Below, piece after piece: positions 11,482 through 24,700 of a stretch of 64,000 nt of DNA (the first letter of the stretch is position 1; every line of letters starts with the position of its first letter). The stretch is taken from NCBI GenBank assembly GCA_017893485.1, contig CM030359.1, forward strand, positions 31,190,430 through 31,254,429, in the 5' to 3' direction. The stretch comes from Hemerocallis citrina. Its lineage: Eukaryota; Streptophyta; Magnoliopsida; Asparagales; Asphodelaceae. The translations under genes and the position numbers were made by a program. The notes beneath the pieces were generated by a model. That model worked only from the letters and a program-made list of their open reading frames with translations, did not search any database and had not been told where the DNA came from.

Positions 11482-12379
11482 TTAAGACATGAAGTGTCCC
11501 GTCTCACAGCAGTTGAAGCAAGTTACCGCAGGAGGTCTCACCACATTGTTCCTAGGTCCCCCAGCTACACCAATAGCGTTCGCCCCTGTCGGTTTGAACC
11601 TTTGTGCAGATGGTTGCCCCTTGAAACTTCTAGAATTGGCGGGCCTCTTTCCAGACTGCCAGTTGTTCCTCCGGTTCTGAACAACATGGAACTACTCCAT
11701 ATCCGCCTCCGTCGCTGCCGCCCTCTTGACCAGCTTGTCGAATCGCCTGATACCAAGAGGTATCATCCGGGACCTCAAGCTTGGTCTCAACCCATGCTCG
11801 AACTTACGAGCCTTCTTAGCCTCATCCATCACCAGTTCTGGAGCATACCTAGAGAGCTGAGTAAACTTGGTCTCATACGCTCTCACCGACATGCCGCCTT
11901 GCTGTAGCGACAGAAACTCCATAGCCCTTCTCTTGAACATCGGAGGGAAAATAGTGACTGCGGAATTCTTCCAGAAATTCCTCCCAGCCAAGCACTATGC
12001 CTCCCATGGTCCTCTTCATGGATTGCCACCAAACCGCCGCATCCTTTTCCAGTTGCAAAGTTGCCAACTTGACCTTGCTACCCTCAGGGGTCTCAAACAC
12101 TTCGAAGATTGTCTCCACTTGACGGATCCAGTCGTCAGCCGCATCTGGGTCTGACTTTCCCTCGAATACAGGTGGTTTCATTCGTTTAAACGATTCCACT
12201 AGCTTAATCGCCTCGGGCACTGGATTCACCGGCCCCGTTCCTTGGTTCATAGCCACTGCATTAAGCGTCTGGTAAACCCTTGCAAGTTCGGTCTCCAGAT
12301 CCAAACCTTCCCCATTCCTAGCTCCCCTTCTCGACATATTCTGATGCAAAAGATCCATTAAATTCGAAGTACAAGACAA
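11482..12379 (-). pseudogene. Tekay-like gag with zinc knuckle
   Basis: The nucleocapsid/capsid gene of the element. The N-terminal block (from 12379; the likely functional Met is MSRRGARNG, about 14 codons in) holds the retrotransposon gag domain (DAADDWIRQVETIFEVFE, AAVWWQSM). A frameshift near 11935 moves the reading to the next block, which continues the capsid domain (MSVRAYETKFTQLSRYAPE). A TAG at 11692-11694 and a TAA at 11482-11484 follow. The latter falls inside the zinc knuckle, just before its last cysteine (CFNCCETGHFMS then stop then C), so nucleic-acid binding would be lost. A second frame change separates gag from protease. Confidence 0.88.
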
Positions 12380-12481
12380 GAATTTAAATCAACATGCATT
12401 TCATTGAATTCCAAACTTTATACATTCGAATTGAAAACATTTCTTAACATGAGAATGAAAGATAGTAGAAGCTACAACAGT

Positions 12482-12907
12482 CTAACTCCTACGGGTCCTC
12501 TTCGCTGCTCGAAGTTCTTCCCGTAGTTCATCAACTTCATCCTTCAGCACATCAGTCAGGTTCTTTCTCTTCTCAAGTTCCCACACACGGTGACTGAGAA
12601 CTAAAACGTCGTCTTTTCGCTTTGCCAGCTGAGCCTCCAATAATCCGACTCTCTCTCGCAGTGTCTCTACCTGCCTCTGAAGAGATATCACCAGACTATT
12701 TGGAACTGGTTCTTCTTCTTCGTTAGAAGAAGAGTCATCAGATGAATCCGGAGGTGGGGTGATCTCTCGGGATTCAGGCCATTCTTCACCGTCAGAATCA
12801 GCTTGCCCTGGATAGTACTCATCCTCGGAATCAACCTGTCCAGGATGGTACTCTTCCTCAATGATATGTCAGTCGTCGTCTCCAGTAGGGTCGAAGTGAT
12901 CAGCCAT
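12482..12907 (-). pseudogene. Extra acidic/coiled-coil ORF between PBS and gag
   Basis: From an ATG at 12907 a single frame runs to the stop at 12482, 141 codons, broken only by a TGA at codon 13. The first half is very acidic with two copies of a Tyr-x-Pro-Gly-Gln motif (EEEYHPGQ, DEYYPGQ) and a run SDDSSSNEEEE. The second half is a heptad-patterned coiled coil (LQRQVETLRERVGLLEAQL) ending in a basic tail KRTRRS. It lies on the element's strand, 166 bp after the primer-binding site and 102 bp before gag. It is not a standard retrotransposon protein that I recognise; a structural or Gag-partner role is only a guess. Confidence 0.65.
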
Positions 12908-13060
12908 CTTAGAATAGAGAGGAAGAAGCATAAATCTTAGAGCAACACAAATGTAAGTCACTTACATTTAAATCTCTAAACTCAATCACACACTCTAATG
13001 TTCACATCTAGGGTGTCGTTCCTTATAAATTTGTACAAGTGTAGAAAGTGTAGAAAGCGT

Positions 13061-13073
13061 GGCTCTGATACCA
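13061..13073 (-). other. Primer-binding site, initiator tRNA-Met
   Basis: TGGTATCAGAGCC on the minus strand, three bases inside the 5' LTR, is complementary to the 3' end of plant initiator tRNA-Met and primes minus-strand synthesis. Confidence 0.92.
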
Positions 13074-13076
13074 CTC

Positions 13077-16000
13077 TGTAACGCCCCGAATCCCAAATAC
13101 ACTGAATTCGAGATGTTCTACAGGATCTTTTCACTTTCTTTAGTACAATTTTACAAGGAAATTTAAACTTTTCACTTTACATCAGAGTTTACATCAATAT
13201 TACACTTTTCATTTGCACAGCGGAAGTAAAATTTACAACAATGAAATAAATATACAACAACATGGTATAATCTTTAAGCATCCATTCCTCTTTAATCCTT
13301 AACATGCCATTTACCTGTATATAAGACTGTGGGTACGTCAGTTTATTCAACCAACGATCATTATACACGGCCATCCTCTCTATGCCGGAAATAGTATAAC
13401 TTAATTTTCCATATTTAGCAAACACAAACTTGTCACATTACAATTAAAGGGACTACCCTATTGATGTCGTGTTGTGATTGTGCACTTAGTCCTTAATGAA
13501 TTTATCTATAATACATGACACTAATGCGCACTTGTTCGGATTCTATGCATCCCATACTACATAGGTCCGAGGGCAAGCCCTTAATCGTTCTTCATCTTGG
13601 TAGGGTTCAATTCCTCGTTATGACTTAATCTACTGCTGTAACTACGGTAGGTATCCTAGATGATCTATGAGTGCAAGCACGTGTACAGAAAACCTGGAGG
13701 GAAATCCCACGTCATGTCACGACTCATCGTGAAGAACCTATGGACAATTCAGCCTCCTTCATGGCACACGATCCTCATGCAGTCACCAAACATCCCACAA
13801 GCGTCACCACTGGGACGGTACCCTGGAGCAGTATTCATGTCATGTCACGATGCATCGTGAAGAACCTGTGAAATACTCTCCGCCGCCACGGTACCCTGGA
13901 GCCGTATCCACGTCATGTCACGACGCATCGTGAAGAACCTATGAAATACTCTCCGCCGCAAATCCGATGGCCCTCACTCGTGTTTTTCTCCTACTTTCAT
14001 AACGTCTTCACTATGTACTAGTCCTTATTTTAATAGAATTATGAATAAAATCAAAGTTCTAGAGTTAGCCTCTCCACTAACCGGACTTATTCATTTATAC
14101 AAACGTGACCAACCTTGGCCTTTCATTTCAATATTTCATTTCTTTTTCTTTCTAATTGCCGGGGGAGACTTAGCTACTCTTTCAATTCAATTCCAATTCA
14201 CAATGTCCACATTGAGTACTTATAACTCATAAAATTCATATTCATAACCAACGAATTTCTTTTTCATCAACATGATCTCTAATTCATTCATTAATCCATA
14301 ATCATACATGAACTCATGTACTTTATCAATTAATAATTCCACATTTGGAATTCACATCACTAATGAATATTCATACTTCATATTTCCACATTATTCTCAA
14401 GTGAGAATAAATTGCATTATGTCACACAACAAAGTTTCTTTTTGCCAAATCATCTTCTAATACTCCATTTCAATTTATTCTTATAAACTATAATTTTTCA
14501 CAAGTGTATACTCTAGAACCATAGTTCTAATTATGTCTTTTATTCACAAAATCATGGTTTATTTCATTCAAATAATCCCCAAATCATCTTCATAAAATCC
14601 CTTACATTTTTATGAGAATAACCATATTTTTTTCACAATTTTTGGACGCCTAGAAACACAAAAAAATATTTTTTTTTCATACATGCCGAGGGTAGGAATG
14701 GAACACAGGCACACGGAGAAAACAGCCAAGAGCACCTGCCGATAGGCCAACTGTGCTAGCGGTATAAGGAAGGGCTAGAGAGTATTTATTACTCTCGGTC
14801 GGTATTCGATTTGTTTTCAAAAAAGTGAGATATATATATGCGGCTAAGGGGATTCGAACCGTTCAACACAGAGAACCCAACCGCACCGCAAGACCACTTG
14901 AGCTACGCGCTCAGTTGTCAAATGTATAGTTTCGAATCCATTTAACTTATGCTCTCTGTTATTTAGAATATTTCGATGTTCAACTAGCTTTTGTTTCATT
15001 TTGCTCTCATCAAAATATACTGTATAATTCCAGAATAATCCTACTTCACATAATTTATATATCAGTGTGATCAAAATAATTTTTGTAATAATTAAAACAT
15101 AATTTCCCACATTTAATTCAAATTATACATTCTAACACTCTCTTTTTGATGTTTCTTTGCCCCATAGTGTTCTAATCTTTTTGACAATACACTTCACATC
15201 AATCCATTGATTTTAATAATTTATCTACATACAACTCTTATTGAATTTATTCATACCCATATTAACATAAAGGGTCTATTTAACACAAAACTCAAACTAC
15301 TAACTTTGTGGGTAGTTCTTTGATATTAACAATGTGGTTTCATTAAATCAACCTATGCTTCTAGTCAAATTATGTACATCACAATATATAACCACTTATC
15401 AATTTGCATGTTCACATCTCAATCATTCAAGAAAGTTATTCTTTTCCAAAAGTGTGCTCTTTCTTAATCAATTTCATGCTTCAAATTTCCAATTAAACTA
15501 GCATTCTTATTAGTATTTTCCATGCATCATGTCTCAATATCATACTAGCATCATTCTTAAGAAAATTTAACCACTATCATTCATTCATTCTAACAAGCAT
15601 GGAGAATTTCACCCACAACTCAATTTTAACAATAGAACCACGTGCAAGTTGTTCATTAACATTCCAATCAATTTATGAACTAACTTTCCCATAAAAAATG
15701 TATTCTTATTAATATTTTCGATGCATCATTTCTAATTAGAAATAAGGAAAATCAAACCCACCTTGTATGGAGAGAAAACAATACAATAGCAACAAAGTCC
15801 TTGCAAATGAATGCACCTCCTCCTAGACGCTCGCACACACCTCCAAGCCCAAGCAAAACCGAAAGCTTCCCCTTTTGATGCTGGCCTTCTTCTCCTTGTT
15901 GAAAGCAACACAATCCCACACAATTCTCTCAGTCTTTTTAACTCACAACTACTACTAAATAATGCTATTAGACTATAGGTTTGGAAAGATATAATTGCAT

Positions 16001-16622
16001 AAGAATACTAGCCATGGGAGGGGGTATTTATACTAGAAATCAAATGGAATTGAGGGCTAGGATTAACTAGTTAGTTGTAAGATGGAAGGCCAAGATGAAA
16101 GTAGGAGTTATAAAAACTACCCACACCCAAAGAACCACCATGCCATGACTACCACTCCAATTTTGAGTTTCCCTCCAAGAAGTAATCCGGCCTAGCACTT
16201 TTGTGCATGTTACACGTGTACGTGCAATACACGTGCATGCCACTAGGCCTAAAAAATTGTACATTTTAATTTTGTACAAAAATAAAATAGTATTAAAATA
16301 GTCTTCTACATGACAAGTTAAATAAAAAAAATAGATTAATCCATGGGCTTTAGTCTTGGGCCAAAATAGTTATTTAAAATAAAATAAATAAATTACATTT
16401 TGGGCTTTTAAGAAAAAGGCCTTTTAATTAAATTAAAATAAGGCTTTCTATTCATTTAAAGAAAGGCTTTTGTACATAAAATAATTTGAGAATACATATT
16501 TAAATATTTATACACATCACAAATAAAAATAATTATAAGATTCAATTCAACCAAAATATTGCATGTGCACACTACGTGCAAAATAAATAATTTTTCATTA
16601 ATTGAAAAATCAGGGTATTACA
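13077..16622 (-). repeat. Tekay-like element, 5' LTR (3546 bp)
   Basis: Collinear with 4303-7849. It drives transcription of the element on the minus strand and carries the tRNA-like modules (14695-14905), the roughly 70-bp tandem repeat and a TATA box. Its outer end abuts the AAACT duplication, 14 bp from the splice donor of the bZIP exon. Confidence 0.93.
16025..16032 (-). promoter_or_regulatory. TATA box of the Tekay-like 5' LTR
   Basis: TATAAATA on the minus strand, followed by a C-rich stretch, is the best candidate core promoter in this LTR. The matching site in the other LTR is at 7251-7258. Confidence 0.6.
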
Positions 16623-16636
16623 AAACTAGTTCTTAC

Positions 16637-17299
16637 ATTTTGTGAATTGGTATCACTTCCTTCACTTGAAGCTTCACTTCCACTTTCACCACTGCAAAAA
16701 AAAAAAGAAAAAAAAAAAAGAAAAAAAAAAAGCTTTACTTCAAAATAAAATTAACAATGCAAGTACGGAACAACCATGAAATTCTTCGTGCATGCACCTT
16801 TTCGAAAAGCCTCCATTGGCCGATGCACCGGATGTTTTTCCAGCGTCATTGTTGTTCTTTCCTGTAATCATATTCAAACTCCCCAAGCTTCCTTTTGAGC
16901 TCTTAAGGGGACTTCCTTCCTTCCCATCAAGTGACTTACCATCCACTTCCACACCACCAGGTGGTCCAACCTATCATAAACAAGAGTTTATGTCATATTT
17001 AACTAACTTTATGCACAACATGTTATATTACATAAATCATTCAACACTGTGTCTAAGCAAGTCACTCACAGAGACCTCAACATTTGTAGAAGGCATAGCT
17101 TAAGGACTCAATGGGAGTGAACCCTAGTCAAATTTTAAAAGGATAGAGCAATTTGTTAGTGGCATTCTAAATTGCAAAACACGCTATGAAAAAAGGAAGT
17201 TTGAAATAAGCATATTACCGGTGGAACAGATGGATGAGTATATATCCCTCCAGGAGGATACATGACATAGGGCGGTGGTGTCCCATAAGGCATCATGTG
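16637..17299 (-). CDS. GBF/bZIP16-like G-box transcription factor, three exons
   Basis: Three minus-strand exons join in phase: 17219-17299 (81 nt, [16 protein letters not shown] and on), 16798-16970 (173 nt, with [18 protein letters not shown] and [11 protein letters not shown]) and 16637-16691 (55 nt, [19 protein letters not shown]), each with AG acceptor and GT donor. This Pro-rich, Ser/Gly-rich region is the MFMR domain of the plant G-box-binding bZIP subgroup that includes GBF1, bZIP16 and bZIP68, nuclear regulators of light and stress genes. The exon upstream and the basic-zipper exons downstream are not found in this window. The Tekay-like element lies in the next intron in the same orientation, so downstream exons, if present, lie left of 4303. 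No stop or frameshift is seen in the exons, so a functional gene with very long introns or a clean fragment are both possible. Confidence 0.8.
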
Positions 17300-17644
17300 C
17301 TGGAAGAACAAAATAATAATAATAAGGATAATTCATGAATGCCCACTAGTCTCTTTGCTAAAAAAAATTCGCTGCCCCTTATCAACTAAATAACTGCTGT
17401 ATTCACCTCATTAAAAACTTTTAGAAACTTATAGCAATGTGGAGTCAGAGATATACTAGGTATGCAGTCACAGGATGAAGAACAGTTTGATGCAGGAGTA
17501 ATTTGATGATCCAAAAGGAGCAGCATCACATGTACACTTCCATACTAATGAACCTGATACTACTGTAGGCTCCTCTGTAAAGTATAGCATTGATAAATTA
17601 GATATTATGGCATGTAAAAGTAACATATGAATACAATCTATAAA

Positions 17645-17678
<34 letters not shown>

Positions 17679-18100
17679 TAGGTATCATAGAAATAGGTAT
17701 CATTAATATCAATCAAATCAATACTTGTATCTTGGTTTTTATAGGAAACAGTTGTCACCAACATGCAATTGCTTTCTATAAACACCAAGATACAATTAGT
17801 GATATGATGGATATTAATTAATCCTATTTTTGGTTGTAACATGTACAAGCACAAGAACATTGGAGCATGCAATAAACACCAAGATACAAATAAAGGTATG
17901 ATTGATACTAATTAATTATACCTATTTTGTAATAGCATGTACATGCATGAGAAGATGATCTAATCAGGAAAGCTGATAACCCATTTCCTAAATTGGTAGC
18001 TTTAGAAACAAATAGGTAGGACTTTCATTTCACTTGACATGGTGTTCCCAATAAATGCTTCAACAACTTTAAATCTATTCATTATAAATCAAGAAATTAG
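17300..18100. other. Non-coding DNA between bZIP exons and copia A
   Basis: Presumed bZIP intron or intergenic DNA. A Cys-rich minus-strand frame near 17468-17580 (VWKCTCDAAPFGSSNYSC) is short and not assigned. A motif beginning AACACCAAGATACAA occurs twice near 17778 and 17876. Confidence 0.4.
17646..17676. repeat. (AC)n microsatellite
   Basis: About 15 perfect AC dinucleotides. Confidence 0.95.
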
Positions 18101-18121
18101 CCAACCGACAAGGACAAGTAG

Positions 18122-19167
18122 ATGGGAGAAAATGCCTTCACATCCGAAAAGAAAAAAATTGAACCTTCTACTTGTTTCAAGTGCAATAAGATAGGTCACA
18201 TGAAGAAGGACTGTCCATTGGAGAATGCAAAATCTAAAGGAAAAATCTCTAACTTCAAGAAAGACAAGTTCACCAAGAACAAGTACATGAAGAACAAGAA
18301 GACCTACCAAGAAACTTGGCATGATAGTGACTCGTCATCAGAATAAGAGAATGAAGAATCAAATGAAATCGCAAATGTGTGCTTCATGGTAACTCAAAAC
18401 GATGTAACTGATAATATTGACTCTAATGGTTTATTAGAAGCTTTTAATGAAGTTTTTCAAGAACTAAAAAAGGAGAATATAAGAGTTAAAAATCTAGAGA
18501 AAGTTAATCAAACGCTTTCTCAAGAAAATCTTGATTTACAAGTTGAAGTCAAGTCTTTAAATTCTCGTCTTTCCAACTTGGATATAGATTTTATGTCTCT
18601 AAAGAAAAATTATGAAGAGATATCTAAGAATGTATCTAAGTTCAATAAGGAAAAAGAGAATTTAAATGAAGTTCTCCAAAATCAAGTTCAATCTAATAAA
18701 AAGTTTGGACTTGGTTTTCAAAAAAAATTTGGAAAAGATCATTCTTCTCATAACACTAGTAATAATAAGAGTTATTATGTTTCTAGTGTAAAGAATAAGT
18801 TATATGATTTTTTTGAAAAACCAAAAATTATTTTAATCATGAAAATAGTAATCTTTCCGACCAGACCAGTCGACTGACCCCTAAATTCAGTTGTCTGTCC
18901 AGAGGTATGAAGTCTAATTCAAAAAGACAACAACCTCATATAAGTCGACTAGTTTCACCTTCCATTCGACTACCTTCACAGAATAGTCGACTGATGGGTA
19001 CAACAAAGTCGACTGGACAGTACAAAAGTAATTGGGTTCCAGTCAGCTTGAGTCTTAATGATAGGGCTTCTTATATAAATTCTTTTGTTAATAATGTTTG
19101 CAATTCTGTAAATTATATGCCTGCATATGGTGGTAAATCAAATACTAATCTCTTTTGGACCCAATGA
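18122..19167 (+). pseudogene. Copia A gag remnant (zinc knuckle and coiled coil)
   Basis: Starts inside gag: CFKCNKIGHMKKDC is a complete CX2CX4HX4C knuckle, followed by a Lys-rich linker and, after a stop near 18343, a heptad-rich block (LKKENIRVKNLEKVNQTL) typical of SIRE-type gag tails. Further frame changes near 18830-18880 bring in a stretch rich in Ser, Arg and Gln where the DNA carries repeated GTCGAC palindromes. The upstream capsid part is missing. Confidence 0.8.
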
Positions 19168-19201
19168 AAAGGGTACTATATTCACAATTAATATTTATAG
19201 G

Positions 19202-21740
19202 TACCTAAAAGGGAACGATGGATACTTGACAGTGGATGTTCTAAACACATGACTGGCCATGCAAACTTGCTCTCTTCCATACAAGATATAGATGGACGAA
19301 CCGTTATATTTGGTGACAATAACAAAGGAAAAGTCATCAGAATAGGCATGGTCGGTAAGAACACTACTCCTATTATTGAAGAGGTATTCTTAGTTAGTCG
19401 TTTAAAACATAATCTTTTAAGTATTAGTCAATTATGTGATAAGGGTTATAAGATAGTGTTTGAAAAAGATGCATACTTGATTTATGATTCGCCTTTAAAA
19501 AATATGATTTTTCAAGGTTTTAGAAAGAACAATATATATTAATTATGTTTAAAAACAAATGATTTTTCGAATGATTTTTGTGTAGTTGCTTCGAACAACG
19601 ATTCTTGGCTTTGACATAAGATATTTGGACATGTAAATATGAAAAATATTGCTAAACTTTCTAAGAACAACTTAGTTAAAGGACTGCCAAAATTATTTTT
19701 TAAGAAAGATAAAATGTGTGATGCATGTCAACTAGGAAAACAAGTAAAATCTAATTTTAAAACAAAAGAAATGATTTCTACTAGTATGCCTCTCGAATTG
19801 AACCATATGGATTTATTTGGTCCTATTAGAGTCGCTTCTTTAAATAAAAGTAGATATGTATTTGTTTCAGTAGATGATTTTTCAAGATTTACATGGATAT
19901 TTTTTTTAAAACATAAAAATGAAGCCTTTGAAGAATTTGTAAATTTCTACAAACGTATTCAAAATAAAAAAATCTCTAACCATAGTCACTATTAGAAGTG
20001 ATCATGGTGGAGAATTTAAGAATGAAACTTTTTCAGAATATTGTACCAAGAATGCATGGTATAACACATTTATTTGCATTTCCTAGAGCTTCACCATAAA
20101 ATGGAGTGGATGAAAGAAAGAATAGGATATTGCAAGAATGTGCATGTACCATGCTTGTTGAAAGTAAGTTGCATAAATACTTCTGGGCTGAAGCTGTTTC
20201 TACAGCATGTTAAGTTTTAAATAGAATATTAATTAGGCCAAAGCTTAAGAAGACTTATTTTGAGTTATTTTATGAACGAATTCCTAATGTTTCTTATTTT
20301 AAATTATTTAGTTGTAAGTGTTTCATATTAAACACAAAACATAATCTAGATAAATTTGATGCTAGATCTAATGAAGGTATCTTCATTGGATACTCAAATA
20401 GGAGAAAGGCATATAGAATTTTCAATAAGTCATATTTGACTATTAAAGAATCTATGCATGTTTTATTTGATGAATCTTACCTTCATCTAATGTTATTGAA
20501 GATGATGAAATTGAATCATCACCACTAGATAACATTATTAAATCACTTGAGCAAATTACTCTAGACAAGTCGACAGATGAACTTCATAAGATGACTGATG
20601 TGAATCAGTCGGCTGATGGGTTTATTAAGGCGACTGATCCTGTAGCGAACTCAAACTTTACCAAAATCATTTGTTGAAGTTCGAGATCATCCTCATGACT
20701 TAATTATTGGTGACATCTCACACGGTATTCAAACAAGATCTCAATTTAATATGATTTCTCATACTGCTTTCTTATCGAATTTTGAACAAAAAAATATTCA
20801 AGAAGCATGTGGGAATGAATTTTGGTTGAATGCTATGCAAGATGAACTTAACCAATTTGTAGAAAATGATGTATGGGATTTAGTTCCACGATCTTCTGAT
20901 CATACTATTATTGGTATCAAATGGGTATTTAAAAATAAGTTAGATGAATCAGGATAAGTTGTTAGGAACAAGGCTAGATTAGTTGCACAAGGATATAATC
21001 AAGAATGAATTGATTTTAATGAAACATATGCTCCTGTTGCTAGACTAGAATCAATAAGAATTTTATTATCTTTTGCGTATTTTATGAATTTCACACTTTT
21101 CCAAATGGATGTTAAAGTGTTTTGTTAAATGGTTTCATTAAGGAAAATGTTTATTGTAAGCAACCACCCAGTTTCGAACATGAACAATTTTCAAACCATG
21201 TTTTTTAAATTGAAAAAAGGCTTTATATGCTCTTAAACAAGTACCTCGTGCTTGGTATGATCGTTTAAAAACTTTTATTTTAGAAACAGGTTTTAAAATT
21301 GGTAAAGTATGTACTACTTTGTTTATTAGGAGAATAAATTCAGACATATTAATCATACAAATTTACGTAGATGACATAATTTTTGGATCAACTAACAGTA
21401 ATCTATGTCAAGAGTTCGCTACTACCATGAAGAATGAGTTTGAGATGTGTCACATGGGTGAACTCAATTATTTCCTTGGACTACAAATAAAATAGTCTCA
21501 AAATAGCATATTTGGCATGGATGGCACTAGTAGTAAGACCACACCTATGGCTACTACTACACTTGACAAATGTAAATTAGGTAGGAGTGTCGATCAAAAG
21601 CTCTATCGAGGTATGATTGGCTCACTCTTATATATAACTGCTAGTAGACCAGATATTATGTTTAACGTATGTTTGTGTGCTAGATATCAGTCTGATCCAA
21701 AAGAATCTCACTTAAAAGCAGTAAAACGAATTTTAAGAAT
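19202..21740 (+). pseudogene. Copia A pol: protease, integrase, RT (broken)
   Basis: Protease active site in WILDSGCSKHMTGH (near 19220), the GAG-pre-integrase finger (HVNMKNIAKLS to CDACQLGK), the integrase core with MDLFGPI and, in another frame, IRSDHGGEF. RT follows: FWLNAMQDELNQF, VARLESIRILLSF and IYVDDIIFGSTNSN. At least eight stops or frame changes are visible. Compared with copia B, about 15 codons are missing near 21515. The frame runs into the solo LTR at 21741, inside the segment KAVKRILR of the RT/RNase H connection, and resumes at 25573. Confidence 0.88.
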
Positions 21741-24700
21741 TGTAACCCCTATTTTTCAAAAAATGTATTTTGTGTATTTTCTGTATTTTAAAAATTTTCT
21801 CAAATTATTTTCCGGTTTTCAAATTCTTTTGTCAAAATGTATTATTGGATTTTCCATTTTAAAATCTATTTTTGATCCATAATTTTAGCTGTAACTATTT
21901 TTCTATGATTTTGTATTTAATACAGTTCTTATTATTGTTATTATTACCTTCATTATTTTTATCATTTTATGATTATTAATATTGTTACCATTCGTATTAC
22001 TTTGCTAGTGTGGTTATTTGCATTATTATTTTATTTTATTTTTATTGTTAAAATTATATTATTTTATAAATTATATTTATTAGTTATTGTATTAATTTTC
22101 TTATTGGATTTATTTTTAATATATATTCTTTTTCTTTCATTTTTGACTTTCTTGGGCTGATTGTTCGTCGTTTTGTTCTTTTTCGCCATTTTGAGTACTT
22201 TTTCTCTTTGTCTTGGCCTTATTCATCATTATTATTTATTTTGGTGATGAGATGGATTTTTGATGGTGGTTAGCCCAAATTGTGATTTTTGGCCTTTAAG
22301 GAGATTTTTAGGAGCCATAGAATTCTTTATACCCATTACCCAATTGTATACCTATTACTACATATTCATACCCACTATCCATTAACTCACAATTATCCCC
22401 TATATAAATACTCTAAACTCATTAAGCCAAACCCTAATCCCTAATTACTCTCCCCATCTCCTTATTGATCACATCCGGTTCTCCCCCCCCCCCCCCTTCC
22501 ATCTACTCCCAGCCTGCATCTTTTCCCTTCCAAAATCGAGCCATCCTCTCTCCTACTCCTTGCAAATCCCACCATACAAACCACCATCCATCCAACCATC
22601 AAAAACCCAACCATACAAACCCTAAACCTCCTCTCTTGTGGCCGGCATCTCCAAACCAGCACCACCACCATCCAAAACAGCACCAAACCCTCTCCTTTGC
22701 TGATTTGCAAGTGGGTATCCCCACATTGGTTTGTGCATTAAGGAGTTCGATCGTAGGAGCTTTTCGTGTTCGTGGGTTCGCTTGAAATCACGCGTTGAGG
22801 CTTTTCGCTGGTGGTTTTTCTTCCTAAGGCTCGTTGGCATCGAATTCACTCCATTAGAGGCAAGTAACTTGTACATAATTTTATTAGGTTGATACAAGTC
22901 AAAAAGTTCACACCTAGAGTAGTTGGCTCTAGAGACGGCCAAAAATTGTATTTTTATTTGTGGGTTTTATCTCTATTGTGTAAATCAGGCCATAGATGAC
23001 TTATGACATGAAAATTGATAGGTTGATAACCTAGGTTTACCCTAAACTTGATTTTGTTCGTGTATGTGATAAATTGCATGCTATGTGTTTGATTGATTGC
23101 CCATGTGAGAAAAAATAGGTTTAGACGTGTTAGAAACCCTTAAATACGATATTTAGATGATTGGTAGGCTGTGTTTCAAATTTGGTTGAGTTTGGTTTAT
23201 TATTATGAAAGTTATGACGTTTTTAAGATGAGGTGTGAAATCTGGAATTTGCGAGCTGTGCTGTGTTGTTTGCTGTTTTCACCTGTGCTAGGGTCCGAAT
23301 CTCAACTTGGAATTTTAAAGTAAATTGTAGATAATTGTATCTATTTTCAAACCCCACTGGATTTACTGCATTTGGAGATCGTATGACTGAGATATGATAA
23401 TTTTAGTACAAACGTGTCGATAGTTTTCAGATTCAGTTTTGTGTCAATTTTGCTAACTATTTATTTTCAAGATCTAGGATATACATAATATCTTGCTATA
23501 ATATTTTGCTCAGTTTTTTCTCATGATGTTAGGGACTTTCCAGATTTTTGGTGTATTTTAAAGATGAGATTTGTGTGGTGTTTCATATCATTTTCTAAAA
23601 TCTACTTTTGCTGTAAATTGCGTGCTATTCAGTATAGAACCCTGTTTTCACCCTAATTCCTTATACTATATGAAAATTATTTGTGAAATATGAAAGTTGT
23701 CAAATTTTATCTATTTTCACGTCGTTTTAGCATAATTGGATTTCGATTCCCTGATTGCAAGATATTCTTGTTTTCGTACAGCAGTGTTGAGAAATTTCAG
23801 ATTCGTCAAACCACGATTTTGTGTTACTTCTTATTTTTGATGACTTAGCTATACTTGCTGGAATATTATGAAACTTATTATTTTGAGTCTATATCTATAG
23901 GTGATTACTCCATATTTTTCGTGGAATTATTTGCTTTGTTTACATGATGTTTTTATGCTTTTGAAGTTGTTTCCCTGTTTTCTGGCTGAACATAAAATCT
24001 GTATTCAAATTAGTTTTGAGCTGAGATGTTGTGAACTAGTATATGACTCGTTGGATGCGGGTGGATGTCTAGTTTTCAGATCCTTTGACGGATCATAATT
24101 TGCATGCCTGTAGCTCTTTGAATCACTGTTTTAGTACTGTTTGGTCTTACTGTCCTGATTATGAACCTAGACTAATTTGCTTGTATATGTGAATGTATAT
24201 CATCCATGCATACTGATTTGTTAACCTGAACCTAGACCTGATCATATCATGCTTATTTGACACTATTTTGTGCCTATTCATGCTTGTTGGACATTAATAA
24301 TAAAAGTAATCAAGCCGGGAAGGGAAAGATCTAATAGTGGATAATTCAGAAACGTGTACTCGGAAGGGGGCCCATGTTTCCCATTACTTGTTGCCATGTT
24401 TCATGACTACATGATTCATGCTAGATACTACTTGTTACCACGTGATCATGACTACATGACTCGTGTTAGATACTACTTGTTGTCACGTGATCATGACTAC
24501 ATGACTCGTGCTTGATACTTGTTGCCACGTGATCATGACTACATAACTCGTACTAGATACTACTTGTTGCCACGTGATCATGACTACATGACTCGTGCTT
24601 GATACTTGTTGCCACTTGTTCACGATTATGTGACTCATGCTTGATACATGTTTCTGTTCTGATTCCTGAGTATACTGCCCTTTATGGTCCACTATGAAAT

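Larger units (their letters stand above)
4298..16627 (-). mobile_element. Full-length Ty3/gypsy chromovirus, Tekay/Del-like
   Basis: A complete LTR retrotransposon in minus orientation: LTRs at 4303-7849 and 13077-16622, flanked by the 5-bp duplication AAACT (4298-4302 and 16623-16627). Inside, in minus-strand order, are a primer-binding site for initiator tRNA-Met, an extra acidic/coiled-coil ORF, gag, protease, reverse transcriptase, RNase H, integrase, a C-terminal chromodomain and a polypurine tract. The chromodomain and domain order fit the Tekay (Del) clade. By hand count the two LTRs differ at about 41 positions plus a small indel, near 1.2%, which at a commonly used rate of 1.3e-8 per site per year suggests under half a million years. 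Every ORF carries at least one lesion, so it is not autonomous now. Confidence 0.93.

Noticed and set aside
8397..11907. Plus-strand ORFs across the Tekay gag-pol
   Set aside because: They are antisense shadows of the minus-strand polyprotein.
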